A DNA stretch of 64,000 nt from Symbiodinium natans. Lineage: Eukaryota > Sar > Dinophyceae > Suessiales > Symbiodiniaceae. The stretch lies in the NCBI GenBank assembly GCA_905221605.1, contig CAJNDS010002079.1, forward strand, positions 2,286,501-2,350,500, read 5' to 3'. Under the pieces are notes generated by a model. It was not told the DNA's origin. It saw only the letters and a program-made list of their open reading frames with translations, and ran no database searches. Below, one piece after another: positions 11,052-20,670 of the stretch (within the stretch, counting starts at the first letter, position 1; every line of letters starts with the position of its first letter). Both the position numbers and the translations under genes were made by a program.

Positions 11052-11345
11052 AGCGGGGGTGTTGAGGGCTTTTCGGGTTCGGAGCCCTCTTACTTGAAGG
11101 TTTAGATTGATGATAAGTAAGGTTACAAGTAGGGTAGCCTGGCTCAACATCAACAAGTACACCCTAGAGAGTGTGAGTGTCAAAGCTTCGGGTTTTTTGG
11201 ACTCTCTCCTTCTCAAACAGACAGCTCAAAAAACAGGAGTGGACATTTCCAGCCGCCCTTGAACCCTAGGTCCATACCAAGGGTCCATGGAACTCCCTGA
11301 AACCTAAACCCTAAATCCTAAACCCTAAACCCCAACAGACCCTCA

Positions 11346-11458
11346 AGGTACGTCAGCTCCCTTCTTGCAATGGGCGTGTACGTGGACGATGTCCGGGGCT
11401 TCCTGACCAGCTTCTTGGCCACGCCAGCGGAAGCAAGAACCTTAAGAAGTTCTCAAGG
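11346..11458 (+). CDS. Putative exon, unknown
   Basis: The island reads SSLLAMGVYVDDVRGFLTSF and LATPAEARTLR before running into CCCTAAA repeats. CCCTAAA units (11299-11333) also precede it. The YVDD here lacks the surrounding reverse-transcriptase context, so I do not call RT. Confidence 0.35.
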
Positions 11459-11695
11459 AAACCCTAAACCCTAGCCCTCAACCCTAAACCCTGAACCCCA
11501 AACCCCCCAAGCCCTTCCCCCCTGCTGACGCAGCATGGAAAATCGTGGGCTAGAGGCTTGACGTATTCGACCCTAAGCCTTTCAAGCAACCCCCAAACCC
11601 TAAACCCGAAAACCCCCTTAAACCGTACACCGCCGCAAGCCTGAAACATCTGAAAGTCTGAAAGACCTCAGATTTGGAATCTTGGCACAGCCCAG

Positions 11696-11765
11696 GCATG
11701 TTCAAGCCAGACACGTTCAACGAGCACTGGGCACGGAGCAAGCTGCGCAACAAACAGGACACCCC
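11696..11765 (+). CDS. Putative exon, unknown
   Basis: After GCCCAG|G the frame reads MFKPDTFNEHWARSKLRNKQ. Composition is protein-like and unlike the repeats on either side. Family not recognised. Confidence 0.35.
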
Positions 11766-12286
11766 CACCCCCCAACCCCAAACCCTAAACCCTAGAATTT
11801 AGGGTTGAGGGCGCAATGTTGGGGTTTGAGCTTCGTGCATGACCTAAGGAGCTTGGAAACCCGAAGACAGAACCCTAAACCCGAATGTCTTTAGCCCTAA
11901 ACCCCGGAACCCAGGGTTCAAAGCCTTGAACGACGAAATGTGGAGTTGAGAGTCGGGCAGCTTGGCTTCTCTCTTCTGGGGCCCAACAAACGAGGGTTTA
12001 GGGTTTAGGGTTTAGGGTTTAGCTTTTAGCGTTTAGCGTTTAGCGTTTCGGGTACCTCTTCAATCTGAAAGTTTCGGGGTGTGGGGTTTAGAGGTTCTCA
12101 GGGGTTCAGGGCTCTGTCAATTATTTGTGTTTAGCGGTTTAGGGTTCAGCGGCTTAGGGGTTTAGACACTCAATTTGGTTGAGGGGTTGGGGGGTTTGGA
12201 GTAGGGTTTAGGGGTTTGGGCCTTAGGGATTTTTGATTCATGCTCCGAACCCTAAAGCCTATAGCCTAAAGCCTCAACCCTTCAAG

Positions 12287-12352
12287 GATCTCTCGAAATG
12301 GAGGGCGCTCCACTGGAAGATCAAGGCAGAGCAAGACCGGCTCTCTGGTTGA
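12287..12352 (+). CDS. Putative exon, unknown
   Basis: After TTCAAG|G the frame reads DLSKWRALHWKIKAEQDRLS, then G and TGA. CCCTAAA-like units precede and TTTAGGG/TTTTGGG units (12363-12475) follow. Confidence 0.35.
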   Translation, partial: DLSKWRALHWKIKAEQDRLSG

Positions 12353-12362
12353 TCCATGCTGG

Positions 12363-12475
12363 AGTTTAGGGTTTAGGGTTTTGGGTTTTGGGTTTTGGGT
12401 TTTGGGCTTAGGGTTTTGGGTTTTGGGTTTTGGGTTTTGGGTTTTGGGCTTAGGGTTTAGGGTTGGGGTTTGGGG
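12363..12475 (+). repeat. TTTAGGG / TTTTGGG variant array
   Basis: Mostly TTTTGGG units, a telomere-motif variant that is also seen at 23020-23050. Confidence 0.85.
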
Positions 12476-12676
12476 CTTGGGGCTTGGGGTTTTAGGGGGT
12501 TCAGGGCCAGTTAAGGGGTTTTGGGTTTGGGTGTGTTTGGGGTCTTAATACTCCAGGGTTGCAGGTTCAATTAGGGCTTGAGCTGTTCTTGCCATTCAAG
12601 GGGTTCAGAGCTCTGAGACTACGAGGCTTTAGGGGTCTTCTAGGGTAGAGAGTTTAGGGTGAAGGGCTAAGCATAC

Positions 12677-12775
12677 TGCCTGCAAAGGCTGAAAGAAGCC
12701 ATCAATGCCTTCCTGGCGTTGGATGTACGCCTCAGCATCTATGGTTGGGGTGCAACCCGTTGCCGCTCACCTTAG
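12677..12775 (+). CDS. Putative exon, unknown
   Basis: One + frame reads CLQRLKEAINAFLALDVRLS and IYGWGATRC to TAG at 12773. It is helix-like, with a protein-like composition. No clear splice sites. Confidence 0.3.
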   Translation, partial: CLQRLKEAINAFLALDVRLSIYGWGATRCRSP

Positions 12776-13074
12776 ACTTGGTGGGTTTAGGGCCTTGGTG
12801 AGGAATGATGGGTGGAATGTAGGGACTACATAGCAAGTCTACTTTGTCTTACCTAGAAACCCTATGATAATCTCTATACCCCCACCTTACCAACCCTAGT
12901 TGCCAAGTAAGGGGCCGCAGTAAGCCCGAAACTCGAAATACCTCCCCAATACTTGGAGCGCAGAGCCTTCTGTACTACAGGCTTCAGGGTCTAGGGTGTA
13001 GGGTTTACTGCAGAATGTCGGGCTTATCTTGTTTCTAGGCCCTTGAGTGCGAAGATGGCTTGGGGCTACCGTGT

Positions 13075-13170
13075 AGAGTAGGCCCTCGTTCCCTATTTTC
13101 AAGGGTTCCCTTATGAGCCTGTCTCACACAAGGGCATCTTTTTTGTTCCTAGGCTACTCTTGGGTCACCC
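13075..13170. repeat. Dispersed repeat (family D), copy 1
   Basis: The pattern GAGTAGGCCCT, TTCCCT, GGTTCCCTT, AGGGC(A/G)CC, TTTTTT, CCTAGG...CTCTTGGGTC recurs in the same order at about 45430-45550 and 60045-60225. Confidence 0.55.
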
Positions 13171-13171
13171 T

Positions 13172-13258
13172 AAACCCCAAACCCTAAACCTGAACCCCTA
13201 AACCCCTAAACCCCTAAACACCCCCTGAACCCCTAAACCCCTAAAACCCTAAAACCCA
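13172..13258 (-). repeat. CCCTAAA / CCCCTAAA array
   Basis: About 11 units leading directly into an exon-like island. Confidence 0.85.
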
Positions 13259-13260
13259 AG

Positions 13261-13332
13261 GCTACAGCCGCTGGGAAACGCACGACGCGGGCGGCAAGAC
13301 TTCCCGCCACCGAGTCTATGGACTGCGCCACG
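13261..13332 (+). CDS. Putative exon, unknown
   Basis: After CCCAAG|G the frame reads YSRWETHDAGGKTSRHRVYG. Polar and charged composition with GC-rich codons. CCCTAAA before and TTTAGGG after, the typical bracket in this window. Confidence 0.4.
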
Positions 13333-13378
13333 TTGCAACCACACCAGCTTATAGAGCTCTTGGGGTTAAGGGCTTGTA

Positions 13379-13442
13379 GGGTTTAGGGTTTAGGGTTTAG
13401 GGTTTAGGGTTTAGGGTTTAGGGTTTAGGGTTTAGGGTTTAG
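13379..13442 (+). repeat. TTTAGGG array, about 9 units
   Basis: Nearly perfect array; degenerate units continue to about 13500. Between 13500 and 14130 I see only scattered repeat units and no gene. Confidence 0.9.
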
Positions 13443-14133
13443 TGGGGTTAAGGGCTTGTAGGGTTTAGGGCCTTTAGGGTTTAGGATTTAGGGTTTCAGG
13501 GCTTTTCATACTTCTTGCTGAAGACCCTTCGCCCTGGAACTTTGCGAAACCAAAGCCCCGACACTCCCGGGGAAACCATAACAGCAGCCCGTTGTCGAAG
13601 TTCCCTGCCTAGCTGAACCTCAAAGCCCTGGAAAACAACAACCCTAAGCCCCTAAACTATACCCTAAGAACCCTAAAGTATACATCTTAAACTCGGCACC
13701 CTCAACGGTACACTAGACCTTAAAGTATGCCCTAAACCTTAAACGAGGCTTTCGGGTTTAGGGCAAGGGCCTCAACCCCTGAAACCCTAACGCCCTAAAT
13801 AGATTTTGGGTTTAGGTTTCAAAGCTTACAGCTTACTTAGGGTTTAGGGTCCAGGGCTATGGCATGGCTTCAGATTTCAAAGACCGTTTAGGAATGGGCT
13901 TCACGCATTCATCTGGGAAGGGAGCCTGTGACGCATCAAGCTCCGATGCAAAGCCGGAAACCAGCCTAAGCCCTACACGAGGACAAGGGTTTAGGGTTTA
14001 GCGCTTGGGGCTTAGGGTTCAGCATCTCTTGTCCAAGCATTCACTAGTCAAGCACGTCATCGAGCCCGAAAGAATCCCATAACGTCAAGAAAAATTGTTT
14101 ACTTACATGTTTATATTCAGGCGACAAGACAGA

Positions 14134-14276
14134 CAACTCTAAAGCCAGCACAGAGTAGGCCCTAAACCCTAAAGCCAGCCCAGAGTAGGCCCTGAGCCCT
14201 ACAGCCAGCCTAGAGTAGAAATGAACCCTAAAGCCAGTCCGGCCCTGAACCCTAAACCCAGCCCAGAGTAGGCCTT
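14134..14276. repeat. About 30-bp tandem repeat with telomere motif
   Basis: Four to five copies of AGCCAGCCCAGAGTAGGCCC plus CCTAAACCCTAA. The unit joins a CCCTAAA pair to a unique 16-base segment. Confidence 0.8.
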
Positions 14277-14280
14277 ACTG

Positions 14281-14410
14281 ACCTTGCCCAGTAACAAGGC
14301 GACCTTGCCCAGCAAAACGGCGACCTTGCCCAGTAAAATCGCGACCTTGCCCAGTAAAACGGCGACCTTGCCCTGCAAGGCCGTGCCTAGTACAACGGCG
14401 ACCTTGCCCC
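14281..14410. repeat. 21-bp tandem repeat
   Basis: Six to seven copies of ACCTTGCCCAGTAAAACGGC plus one base abut the previous array. On the minus strand the 21-base period gives a seven-residue repeat (LLGKVAV), which I treat as a repeat artefact, not a gene. Confidence 0.85.
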
Positions 14411-14507
14411 AATAACTCCCCAACATCTATAGGTAAGAAAGGTTTAGGGTTTGTAGAAATTGTAAAGGGTTTGTGTGCGGAGTTTTGCCGGGTTTTGTTT
14501 TTTAAAC

Positions 14508-14815
14508 TTACCATTTAAACTTTCCGATTGGGGGGCTGAGGGACTGGGTGGGTTGTGGGGCCTGCGGCTGGGGGCTTGGCGGGGGGGATGGCTGGGGGCT
14601 AGGGGGCTGTTTGGGGGGTTTTGCGGGCTTTGTCGGTTTTTTGTTTTTTGCTTTTCGTGAAGTCTTGCCAGCCTTCGTCATTCTCGTCGAGGACAAGAAC
14701 GTTGGGGAAAGCAAACGTGGCAGCTGCACCTCATTCTCGTTGAGCATAAGGCAGGCGGCGCGCGGTTTTACCCGTTCTGTCTTGGCCGTCTGGGCAGGAG
14801 GGGGGGGGGGGTCGG
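14508..14815 (-). CDS. Ambiguous coding island, Lys/Pro-rich
   Basis: A minus-strand frame (MLNENEVQLPRLLSPTFLSS, then a Lys-rich segment and a Pro-rich tail) stays open upstream to about 14815. The + strand is also open here (VLPAFVILVEDKNVGESKR). Strand cannot be decided. The Pro-rich tail reflects G-rich low-complexity DNA (14528-14620). A following + frame (14823-15095) is likewise unassignable. Confidence 0.2.
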
Positions 14816-15301
14816 GCCAACCTTGATTTCATCGACAGTGTCGGCTGGACGCTACTCCCTTCGGGTTGTGATCGGCGGCTGCAACTCTGGTCCTGAGCTT
14901 ACTGCATCTTGTGGCCTGCGGCGGTGGCAGCATTTCGCGCGGACGGAACCATGGCTGTGGGATCCCAGGCACCATCCACTGCGTCTATTTGGATGTCAGC
15001 ACGGGCACCAGCGGCGGGGACACTCTGGACAGACACTCCCTGGAGGGCCCAACCTCATGCATGCCCAGGAGTGCTCAACCCCAGAGACTCCCTGAAATCC
15101 AAATCTGTAAGGTTGGCATGTTCGAAGTACAAGAATAGTTTTGTCGATTTTCTTGGTTTCTCCTAGGAAAACCACCATATCCTCTATATTTCCAGAGGAA
15201 TTGGTTCACTTTCTTGGTTTTTCGTACGATAACCTCCATTCCCCCTGTATTTTCACAGGAAATCGTTACTTCTTGTAGGTTTTGACAGGAGAAAAGAGAG
15301 G

Positions 15302-15549
15302 AAGACAGCATGAAAGAAAGAAAGAAAGAAAGAAAGAAAGAAGGAAAGAAGGAGAGAAGGAGAGAAGGAAAAAAGGAAAGAAATAACGAAAGAAAAGAAA
15401 AGAAATCAATACATCAAGAAGGAAAGAAAGAAAGAAAGAAAGAAATATTTAGATAAAGAAAGAAACACAGAAGGAAAGAAAGAAAGAAATCAAGAAAAGA
15501 AAACAATCAGAACAAGAAAGAAATACAGAAAGAAAGAAAGAAAGAAAGC
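15302..15549. repeat. GAAA-type purine-rich microsatellite
   Basis: About 250 bases of GAAA/GGAA/AAAG with occasional interruptions (ATTTAGAT, CAATACATC). Strong purine asymmetry, capable of triplex-type structure; no coding content. Confidence 0.95.
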
Positions 15550-15593
15550 TTTCTAAGCTTTTTCAATGCTGTGCAAAGCGTTTTTCACAGCAA

Positions 15594-15812
15594 ATGGATA
15601 TTGTTGAAACCCGTCGTATTTTGGAAGACTCAGCACAGGAGGCCCTGCTGCTCGCGTGTTTGCCTATGCCCTTTGCTCCGCAAAAGGACCTGGCCCAGCT
15701 GCTGCGCCGGCCAGGCAAGCTCTTCCTCGACCCGCGGCTGCAGCGGCGCCAGCTGCGGCATTGCGCGCAGACCGCGCAGCAACTCCTGCAGGAAGCCCGA
15801 GGTTCAGTGTTT
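15594..15812 (+). CDS. Putative exon, unknown helical protein
   Basis: From ATG 15594 the frame reads ILEDSAQEALLLACLPMPFA, then LLRRPGKLFLDPRLQRRQLR and QTAQQLLQEARG, before entering the GGT microsatellite at about 15830. GC-rich codons and helix-like pattern support coding. The glycine tract that follows in frame is a repeat artefact or intron. No family recognised. Confidence 0.4.
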
Positions 15813-15832
15813 AAAGGTGTTTGGGGGTGTCG

Positions 15833-16072
15833 GGGTGGTTGTGGTCGTGGTCGTGGTGGTGGTGGTGGTTGTGGTGGTGGTGGTGGTGGTGGTGGTGGTG
15901 GTGGTGGTTGTGGTTGTGGTGGTGGTGGTGGTGGTGGTGGTGGTGGTGGTGGTCGTGGTCGTGGTCGTGGTCATGGTCGTGGTCGTGGTCGTGGTGGTGG
16001 TGGTGGTTGTGGTTGTGGTTGTGGTTGTGGTTGTGGTGGTGGTGGTGGTAGTGGTGGTCGTGGTCGTGGTCA

Positions 16073-16127
<55 letters not shown>

Positions 16128-16130
16128 CTC
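15833..16130. repeat. GGT/CGT/TGT trinucleotide microsatellite
   Basis: About 100 triplets, mostly GGT with CGT, TGT and CAT interruptions. The 3-base period keeps several frames open (poly-Val, poly-Gly/Arg, poly-Trp, minus poly-Thr); none should be read as a real protein. Confidence 0.98.
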
Positions 16131-16190
16131 AAACTTGGGTCTTAACCCAGGGTCTACTATGCTGTTCAAAGCCTCTTTGTGCTTTTCTAG

Positions 16191-16269
16191 CATTTCCATG
16201 ACGAATGCCAAAAGACCAGGTGTCTCAGCAGCTTTGGCCTTCAAATATTTGTTGGAAAGTATGTTCAAG
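16191..16269 (+). CDS. Putative exon
   Basis: Between TTTCTAG (acceptor-like) and AAG|GTGAGG (donor-like) the frame reads MTNAKRPGVSAALAFKYLLE, then SMFK. A good donor and helical pattern support an exon, perhaps of the same gene as the neighbours at 15594 and 16369. Confidence 0.35.
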
Positions 16270-16368
16270 GTGAGGTTCCAAACCTAGCAGGGCGGCATGG
16301 GGTTTTGGGCTTCAGGCCTCCAACTACCTTTAGGGCTTAGGTTTCAAATGCATCCTCCTGTTTCGCAG

Positions 16369-16437
16369 TTCGTGGGGGTGACGCCGGGTATCATGAGCTG
16401 GAAATGTGGTGCTGAGGTCGCACTGCGTGTTAAGATG
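16369..16437 (+). CDS. Putative exon
   Basis: After TTTCGCAG the frame reads FVGVTPGIMSWKCGAEVALR. The acceptor has a good pyrimidine tract (CCTCCTGTTTCGCAG). Donor not certain. Confidence 0.35.
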
Positions 16438-16465
16438 TGCATTCTCTGATTCTTTCCGTTCATAG

Positions 16466-16609
16466 ATGCTCTCCAAAGCCGTGAGCTTCAAACAAGCTCG
16501 TGCAAACCAGGCAGCAGGGGGTTATGCTGTGGAAGAGCCATGTCCGAGGATGAGGATAAGCTACAGGGTGGGCGACAATTCAGGCGACTGCTCATCGAGA
16601 AATATCTAG
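16466..16609 (+). CDS. Putative exon, frame to TAG
   Basis: From ATG 16466 a 47-codon frame (MLSKAVSFKQARANQAAGGY...) reaches TAG at 16607. It overlaps the frame of the next entry (from 16540), so only one is used at any point. The next entry fits a known family better. Confidence 0.25.
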   Translation: MLSKAVSFKQARANQAAGGYAVEEPCPRMRISYRVGDNSGDCSSRNI

Positions 16610-16758
16610 AGGGAAGCTTCATAGCCTGGGACGCTTGCCTTCTGGCCTATTGGCACACAGAAGCTGGGGGCATAGTGGCTGAGGACCTTGGTCTACATCC
16701 TAGTGACGCAAGCAGACATGGAGCCGAGCACTTGAGGCAAGGACGACGAACTCCCCCC
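16540..16758 (+). CDS. 5' exon of dinoflagellate repetitive gene (CQCGCRGWC family)
   Basis: The frame contains IEKYLEGSFIAWDACLLAYW, then HTEAGGIVAEDLGLHPSDAS. I recall this AWDxCLLAYWHTEAGG segment preceding the 'xDGVQYTKxDSFLGF' segment in multicopy dinoflagellate proteins, some of which look transposase-like. It is followed by a poly-C run and CCCTAAA units (16770-16815), then the next exon from 16904. Function unknown. Confidence 0.45.
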
Positions 16759-16903
16759 CCCCCCACAAGTAAACCCTAAACCCTAAACTGCTCTAAACCC
16801 TAAACTCTTAACCCTGTAAACCCTAACCCTTAAACTTCAAAATTCGTTTTGAGGAGGTCACTCGTTTCTCTGATTGCTTTTCGTTTTTTGAACAATCTGG
16901 CAG

Positions 16904-17611
16904 ATGCCATCTTCGCAAAGAATACAATGAGCCTGACGTGCAGTGGCTGAAGATTCCCACGCATCGCAAGAAGGACCTCGACCGGACAAGCGTGGACCAT
17001 CCAACACGAATCCAATCCGATCTTATTCGCAATGAGCTTGTGAGTTTGAAAATGTTGGGGCCTAAACGAGCGAGCGAAACTGCAACAGCTTCTTTCTTGG
17101 AGAGCGACCTCGAGTTGGGCGATTTGTACACCAAACATCCTGTGTATATTCAAGCAGTTGCAGAGGGTTTTTCGCCAGAGCACATAGTCCCCGTGTCGGG
17201 GTATTTCGATGGTGCGCAATATACCAAAAGCGAGAACTTCCTGGGCTTCTATATCACAAATCTTCGGACGAAAAAACAACGACTCGTGTGGCTTTTGAGT
17301 GGCATGCCTGCTATAGCTGGAGCTGTCTGGTTCGCTCGTGCAAAGGGTTCCTTGCTTTTGTTTCTGGTCATCCGATTCGACCCAGGACTCACCGATCTTT
17401 GCCAATGTGGCTGCCGCGGGTGGTGCAGTGTCTTCCTCTACTTGACTTTTTCAGGGCCGACGTATCCAAGCAACACTCCGATTTGCGAAGATGTGTCTGT
17501 GACTACAAGGCCGACTGGCCGGCTCTTGTTGAAATATGGGCCCTGAGGACATGGTCTCACAATACACACTGCTGCCCATGTTGTATGGTCACGAAGGAGG
17601 ACATGACAAAG
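16904..17611 (+). pseudogene. Main part of CQCGCRGWC-family gene, frameshifted
   Basis: After a pyrimidine-rich acceptor (CTGGCAG) the frame reads EPDVQWLKIPTHRKKDLDRT, then SGYFDGAQYTKSENFLGFYI and DLCQCGCRGWCSVF. These are the landmarks of a multicopy family I associate with dinoflagellates, in which a Cys-rich CxCxxW motif follows a conserved [FL]DG[AV]QYTK segment. After about 17450 homology moves to another + frame (RADVSKQHSDLRRCVCDYKA, WPALVEIWALRTWSHNTHCC), so the gene carries a frameshift. A stretch between QRLVW and DLCQ also looks inserted. AAG|GTGGGC at 17611 is donor-like. Probably a decayed copy of a mobile or amplified gene. Family memory only; no domain name offered. Confidence 0.5.
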
Positions 17612-17656
17612 GTGGGCAGCTTTTCCTTGGCAGCATTGCCCTTTTCCAATCTTGTG

Positions 17657-17780
17657 GGGGGGGTGGGGGGGGTGGGGGGGGGTGGGGGGGGGGGGGGGTG
17701 GGGGGGTGGGGGGGCGGGTGGGGGGGATTTCGGTCGGGGAACCAATGTGTTGGGTGGCAGTGGGGTAGGGGGTTTGGGGG
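17657..17780. repeat. G-rich low-complexity tract
   Basis: Long runs of G broken by single T. Potential G-quadruplex; open frames here are artefacts. Confidence 0.95.
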
Positions 17781-17846
17781 GGTGTTTTGGGGTCGAAATT
17801 TTCAATTTAAATTGAAACACTACAATTTCTATTAATCCTGGCCTTG

Positions 17847-17920
17847 AGGGTTTAGGGTTTAGGGTTTAGGGTTTAGGGTTTAGGGTTTAGGGTTTAGGGT
17901 TTAGGGTTTAGGGTTTAGGG
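17847..17920 (+). repeat. TTTAGGG array, about 10 perfect units
   Basis: Clean array followed by an island with a canonical donor. Confidence 0.95.
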
Positions 17921-17959
17921 GTTGCGCGCGGGTTTGTGGCCGAAACACTCCCAAACCCC

Positions 17960-18016
17960 AAACCCGACCACAAGCAACCACGGGAGGTGGAAGAGCCCAC
18001 GAAGGCCCTACAAAAG
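17960..18016 (+). CDS. Putative exon with GTAAGT donor
   Basis: The frame KQPREVEEPTKALQK ends exactly at AAG|GTAAGT, the only textbook GT donor I noticed in the telomere-like regions. CCCAAACCCC units precede. Left end uncertain. Confidence 0.4.
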
Positions 18017-18143
18017 GTAAGTGGGCCCCAAGCCCGCGGGCTTCTGGTTTACACTTCGGGTTTTCTGGCTTAGAGCTTGGGGGGTTCGGGGGTTTAGGGT
18101 TTAGGGTTTATATACGGGCTGGTTTTGGGGTTTAGGGTCCCAG

Positions 18144-18246
18144 GCGCCTCAACCACAACGCGGTCGAGTTCGACAAAGTGCTGGGCCTGTGGTTGGAGCC
18201 GGAGGGCATTCTGGACAGGCGTGTCTTTGGGAGGGTGTATCGGTGC
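18144..18246 (+). CDS. Putative exon, unknown
   Basis: After TCCCAG|G the frame reads RLNHNAVEFDKVLGLWLEPE and GILDRRVFGRVYR. The island at 18926 has a related phrase (GVWEGKMGILDSEGILR), so the two may be exons of one protein or a duplicated pair. Confidence 0.4.
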
Positions 18247-18804
18247 TGGATTGGGATTTAGGGTGTTGGGTTTGGGTTTAGTTTTCCGGTTTGGGGTGGC
18301 TGCTGCCATTGTAGCTCGTCTTTGGTAAAACTTTGCCTTCGCCTCGAGAGAAGCCCAAGCCTTAAGCCTTTACACCCTCAAGCCCTCATGCCCTGGCCCT
18401 GAAATCCAAAAGCCGTACGTACCTTATTTCTTCAAGCCACAATGACCCCAAGCCCGAAACCCGCAATGAGTACTGCGTGCCTAAAGAGACTTGAAGCGAC
18501 TTTCCTGGATTGTCTTAGCTGAGCCTCAGTCAACAACATCCCGAAAGAGTTTCCGGTTTAGGGTTCAGGTTTTAGGGTGCAGGCTCTGGGTTCAAGGTTG
18601 AGGCCTTTTTAAAGGGCTTAGGGTTTAGGGCTTGGTCTTGGGGTTCAAAACCTCAAGGGGTTGTCTTAACCGCTGAACCTCTGGACAGGCAGGCTGCAAC
18701 CTTCATCCGCGCTACCTGGTCGGGGTACTATGCACGGTCGAGGCGGCTCTCGCTTAGTGGGCTTCGGGTTTCGGGTGTAGGGCAAGCCAAAAGCCCTACA
18801 TCTC

Positions 18805-18872
18805 TGTTAGCCCTAAACCCTAAAATAAACCCTAAACCCTAAACCATAAACCCTAAACCTTAAACCCTAACC
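18805..18872 (-). repeat. CCCTAAA array
   Basis: About nine units, some degenerate, upstream of the 18926 island. Confidence 0.85.
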
Positions 18873-18925
18873 CTGAAGCCCACAAAAGCATGAAGACCTG
18901 AATAGCTCCCGCCTCAAGCTCGCAG

Positions 18926-18976
18926 GCGTCTGGGAAGGGAAGATGGGCATCTTGGATTCCGAAGGCATCTTGCGGT
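18926..18976 (+). CDS. Putative exon, unknown
   Basis: After CTCGCAG|G the frame reads VWEGKMGILDSEGILR. See the related phrase in the island at 18144. Confidence 0.35.
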
Positions 18977-19008
18977 TCAGGGTTCCGGGATACGTAAACC
19001 TCTATAGA

Positions 19009-19140
19009 TCCTAAACCCTAAACCCTAAACCCTAGACCCTAGACCCTAGACCCTAGACCCTAGACCCTAACCCTAAACCCTAAACCCTAAACCCTAAACC
19101 CAAACCCTAAACCCCAAACCCCAAACCCCAAACCCCTAAA
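19009..19140 (-). repeat. CCCTAAA array with CCCTAGA variants
   Basis: About 18 units including a block of CCCTAGA and a block of CCCCAAA. Confidence 0.95.
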
Positions 19141-19230
19141 TCGAAACCACTTTGCATCTTCAAGGTTGCGCATTGCAAGGTATTACAAATTTTGAATGAC
19201 CTGGGCCAGGCTTCAAGGCTTTAGTTCTTG

Positions 19231-19302
19231 CTTAGGGTTTAGGGTTTAGGGTTTAGGGTTTAGGGTTTAGGGTTTAGGGTTTAGGGTTTAGGGTTTAGGG
19301 TT
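19231..19302 (+). repeat. TTTAGGG array, about 10 units
   Basis: Forms an inverted pair with the CCCTAAA array ending at 19140, separated by about 90 bases. Confidence 0.95.
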
Positions 19303-19659
19303 TTGGCGTTTGGCTGTTGGGTTTAGGGTTTAGGTTCAGGGAACCCATAGCCCACGTAGAAGTTTGTAACTGCCCGTTAACCTTCAAGTAGGGCCTTGGG
19401 CAACACGCATCTGCTGTTTCGTTGAGCAGTACTGACAAGTGTTTCGGCCTTTCTGGCTAGGTTAAGAGTTACGAGTGTAGGGCTTCGGTGGGCAACCCAC
19501 TTCTAGCACCCTAATTCTGAACGCAAAGCCCTAAACCCTAAACCCCCGTAAGCCTTCAAACTTAGGACCTTGAGCAGTTAAACTCTCCGAGCATTGCGAA
19601 ATCCCCTCAGTAGATTCTGGAGTGGCCAGAAAACCCGCCCAAACCAACAATATGCTCAG

Positions 19660-19766
19660 GAACGATCTCCGACGAGAAGTTTCTGTCGAGGAGGTGGTGG
19701 CCCGCTTTCAGACGCTTCTTCACCTCCTGGCCGCATCACAGCTGCCCGTTCGTGTGACAAGTTTCG
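19660..19766 (+). CDS. Putative exon, helical protein
   Basis: After TGCTCAG|G the frame reads NDLRREVSVEEVVARFQTLL, then HLLAASQLPVRVTSF, a clear amphipathic helix pattern. TTTAGGG units (19780-19802) follow. Confidence 0.45.
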
Positions 19767-20419
19767 GGTTTAAGAGTTTAGGGTTTAGGGTTTAGGGTTT
19801 AGTGTTACTGGGTGGCCTAGTGGTGCCCTGTTCCCTTGGTTTGAAACTAACCAACCCAAGAAAGGGTGCCCTTGCTATAATCTGGTTACTGGGCTAACGA
19901 GAGGGGTTTGGGTGGAGGGGTTTGGGTTTAAGGTTTCGGCTTCGGAGATGTCGAGGCTTAGCTCTTATTATTTGCGAGAAAGCAGTTGCCCAAAACCCGA
20001 AACCCGAAACCCTAAACCCTAGACCGGGGGGGTGGGGGGAGTAAGGGGTGCAGCAGAGCTTGTGGCGCTTGATGGCTTTTGCATTTGCGAGTCCGAACAC
20101 ATAAAGAAACCGTCAACCTCAAGACCCTGAAGATTGGGGTTTAGGGTTTAGGGTTTAGGTTTTCCGGTAAACCCTATAATCCTCCCAAGACGCTGGCAAC
20201 CCTAAACGTTTCCCAGGATGGGTCGGGAAGACGCTGCGTGGCTCAGGCCCCATGTGGAAAAGGCTCGCCTGCGTGTTTGCGCGAGGTCCTTTGTGCTCGC
20301 TTGGCGTTAAGCCTTGTGTGGGTCTCGGGCTTGGGGTTGTTGTTCGCTGGCAGTTTTGGTTCGTGGACTTTGCATGGTTTTCGGGTTCAGATGGTTGAGG
20401 TTGCGAATTTGGATTCCTT

Positions 20420-20547
20420 TGAGGTTTAGGCATCCAATATTACTAGTCAAAAGAGCTTCTCTTTGTAAGTAGGGTAGTAAGCTGGGGTTTATGGGGATGA
20501 TCATTGGGTTTCTGTAGACTTACTAAGCCAAAAGAGCTTCCAAGCAG
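20420..20547. repeat. MITE-like remnant with AAAAGAGCTTC ends (family B)
   Basis: ACTAGTCAAAAGAGCTTC (about 20441) and ACTAAGCCAAAAGAGCTTCC (about 20523) are direct copies of a segment that is a terminal inverted repeat at 27637-27735 and also appears near 10764. GTAAGTAGGGT lies between them. Confidence 0.5.
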
Positions 20548-20670
20548 GCCATGGCCGCCATGATGGAGGGAATCCGCAAAGAGACCACGCTCCTCGCAGC
20601 GACGGCGTACAACCCCACACAGAAGGATCAGGATGAGGCTGCCGGAAGGTTGCTTCGGGGCTTCATCTCG
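20548..20670 (+). CDS. Putative exon, HEAT/ARM-like
   Basis: After CAAGCAG|G the frame reads AMAAMMEGIRKETTLLAATA, then NPTQKDQDEAAGRLLRGFIS, and stops being protein-like at GGTTTAGGG, where a GT donor could lie. TTTAGGG array follows (20671-20730). It may belong with the islands at 21309 and 21537 in one helical-repeat protein. Confidence 0.45.

Noticed and set aside
11346-11458. Reverse transcriptase YVDD box
   Set aside because: YVDD is present but the flanking residues do not fit any RT palm; likely chance.
15571-16287. Poly-Val, poly-Gly/Arg and poly-Thr proteins across the GGT repeat
   Set aside because: A trinucleotide repeat keeps several frames open; no frame is favoured.
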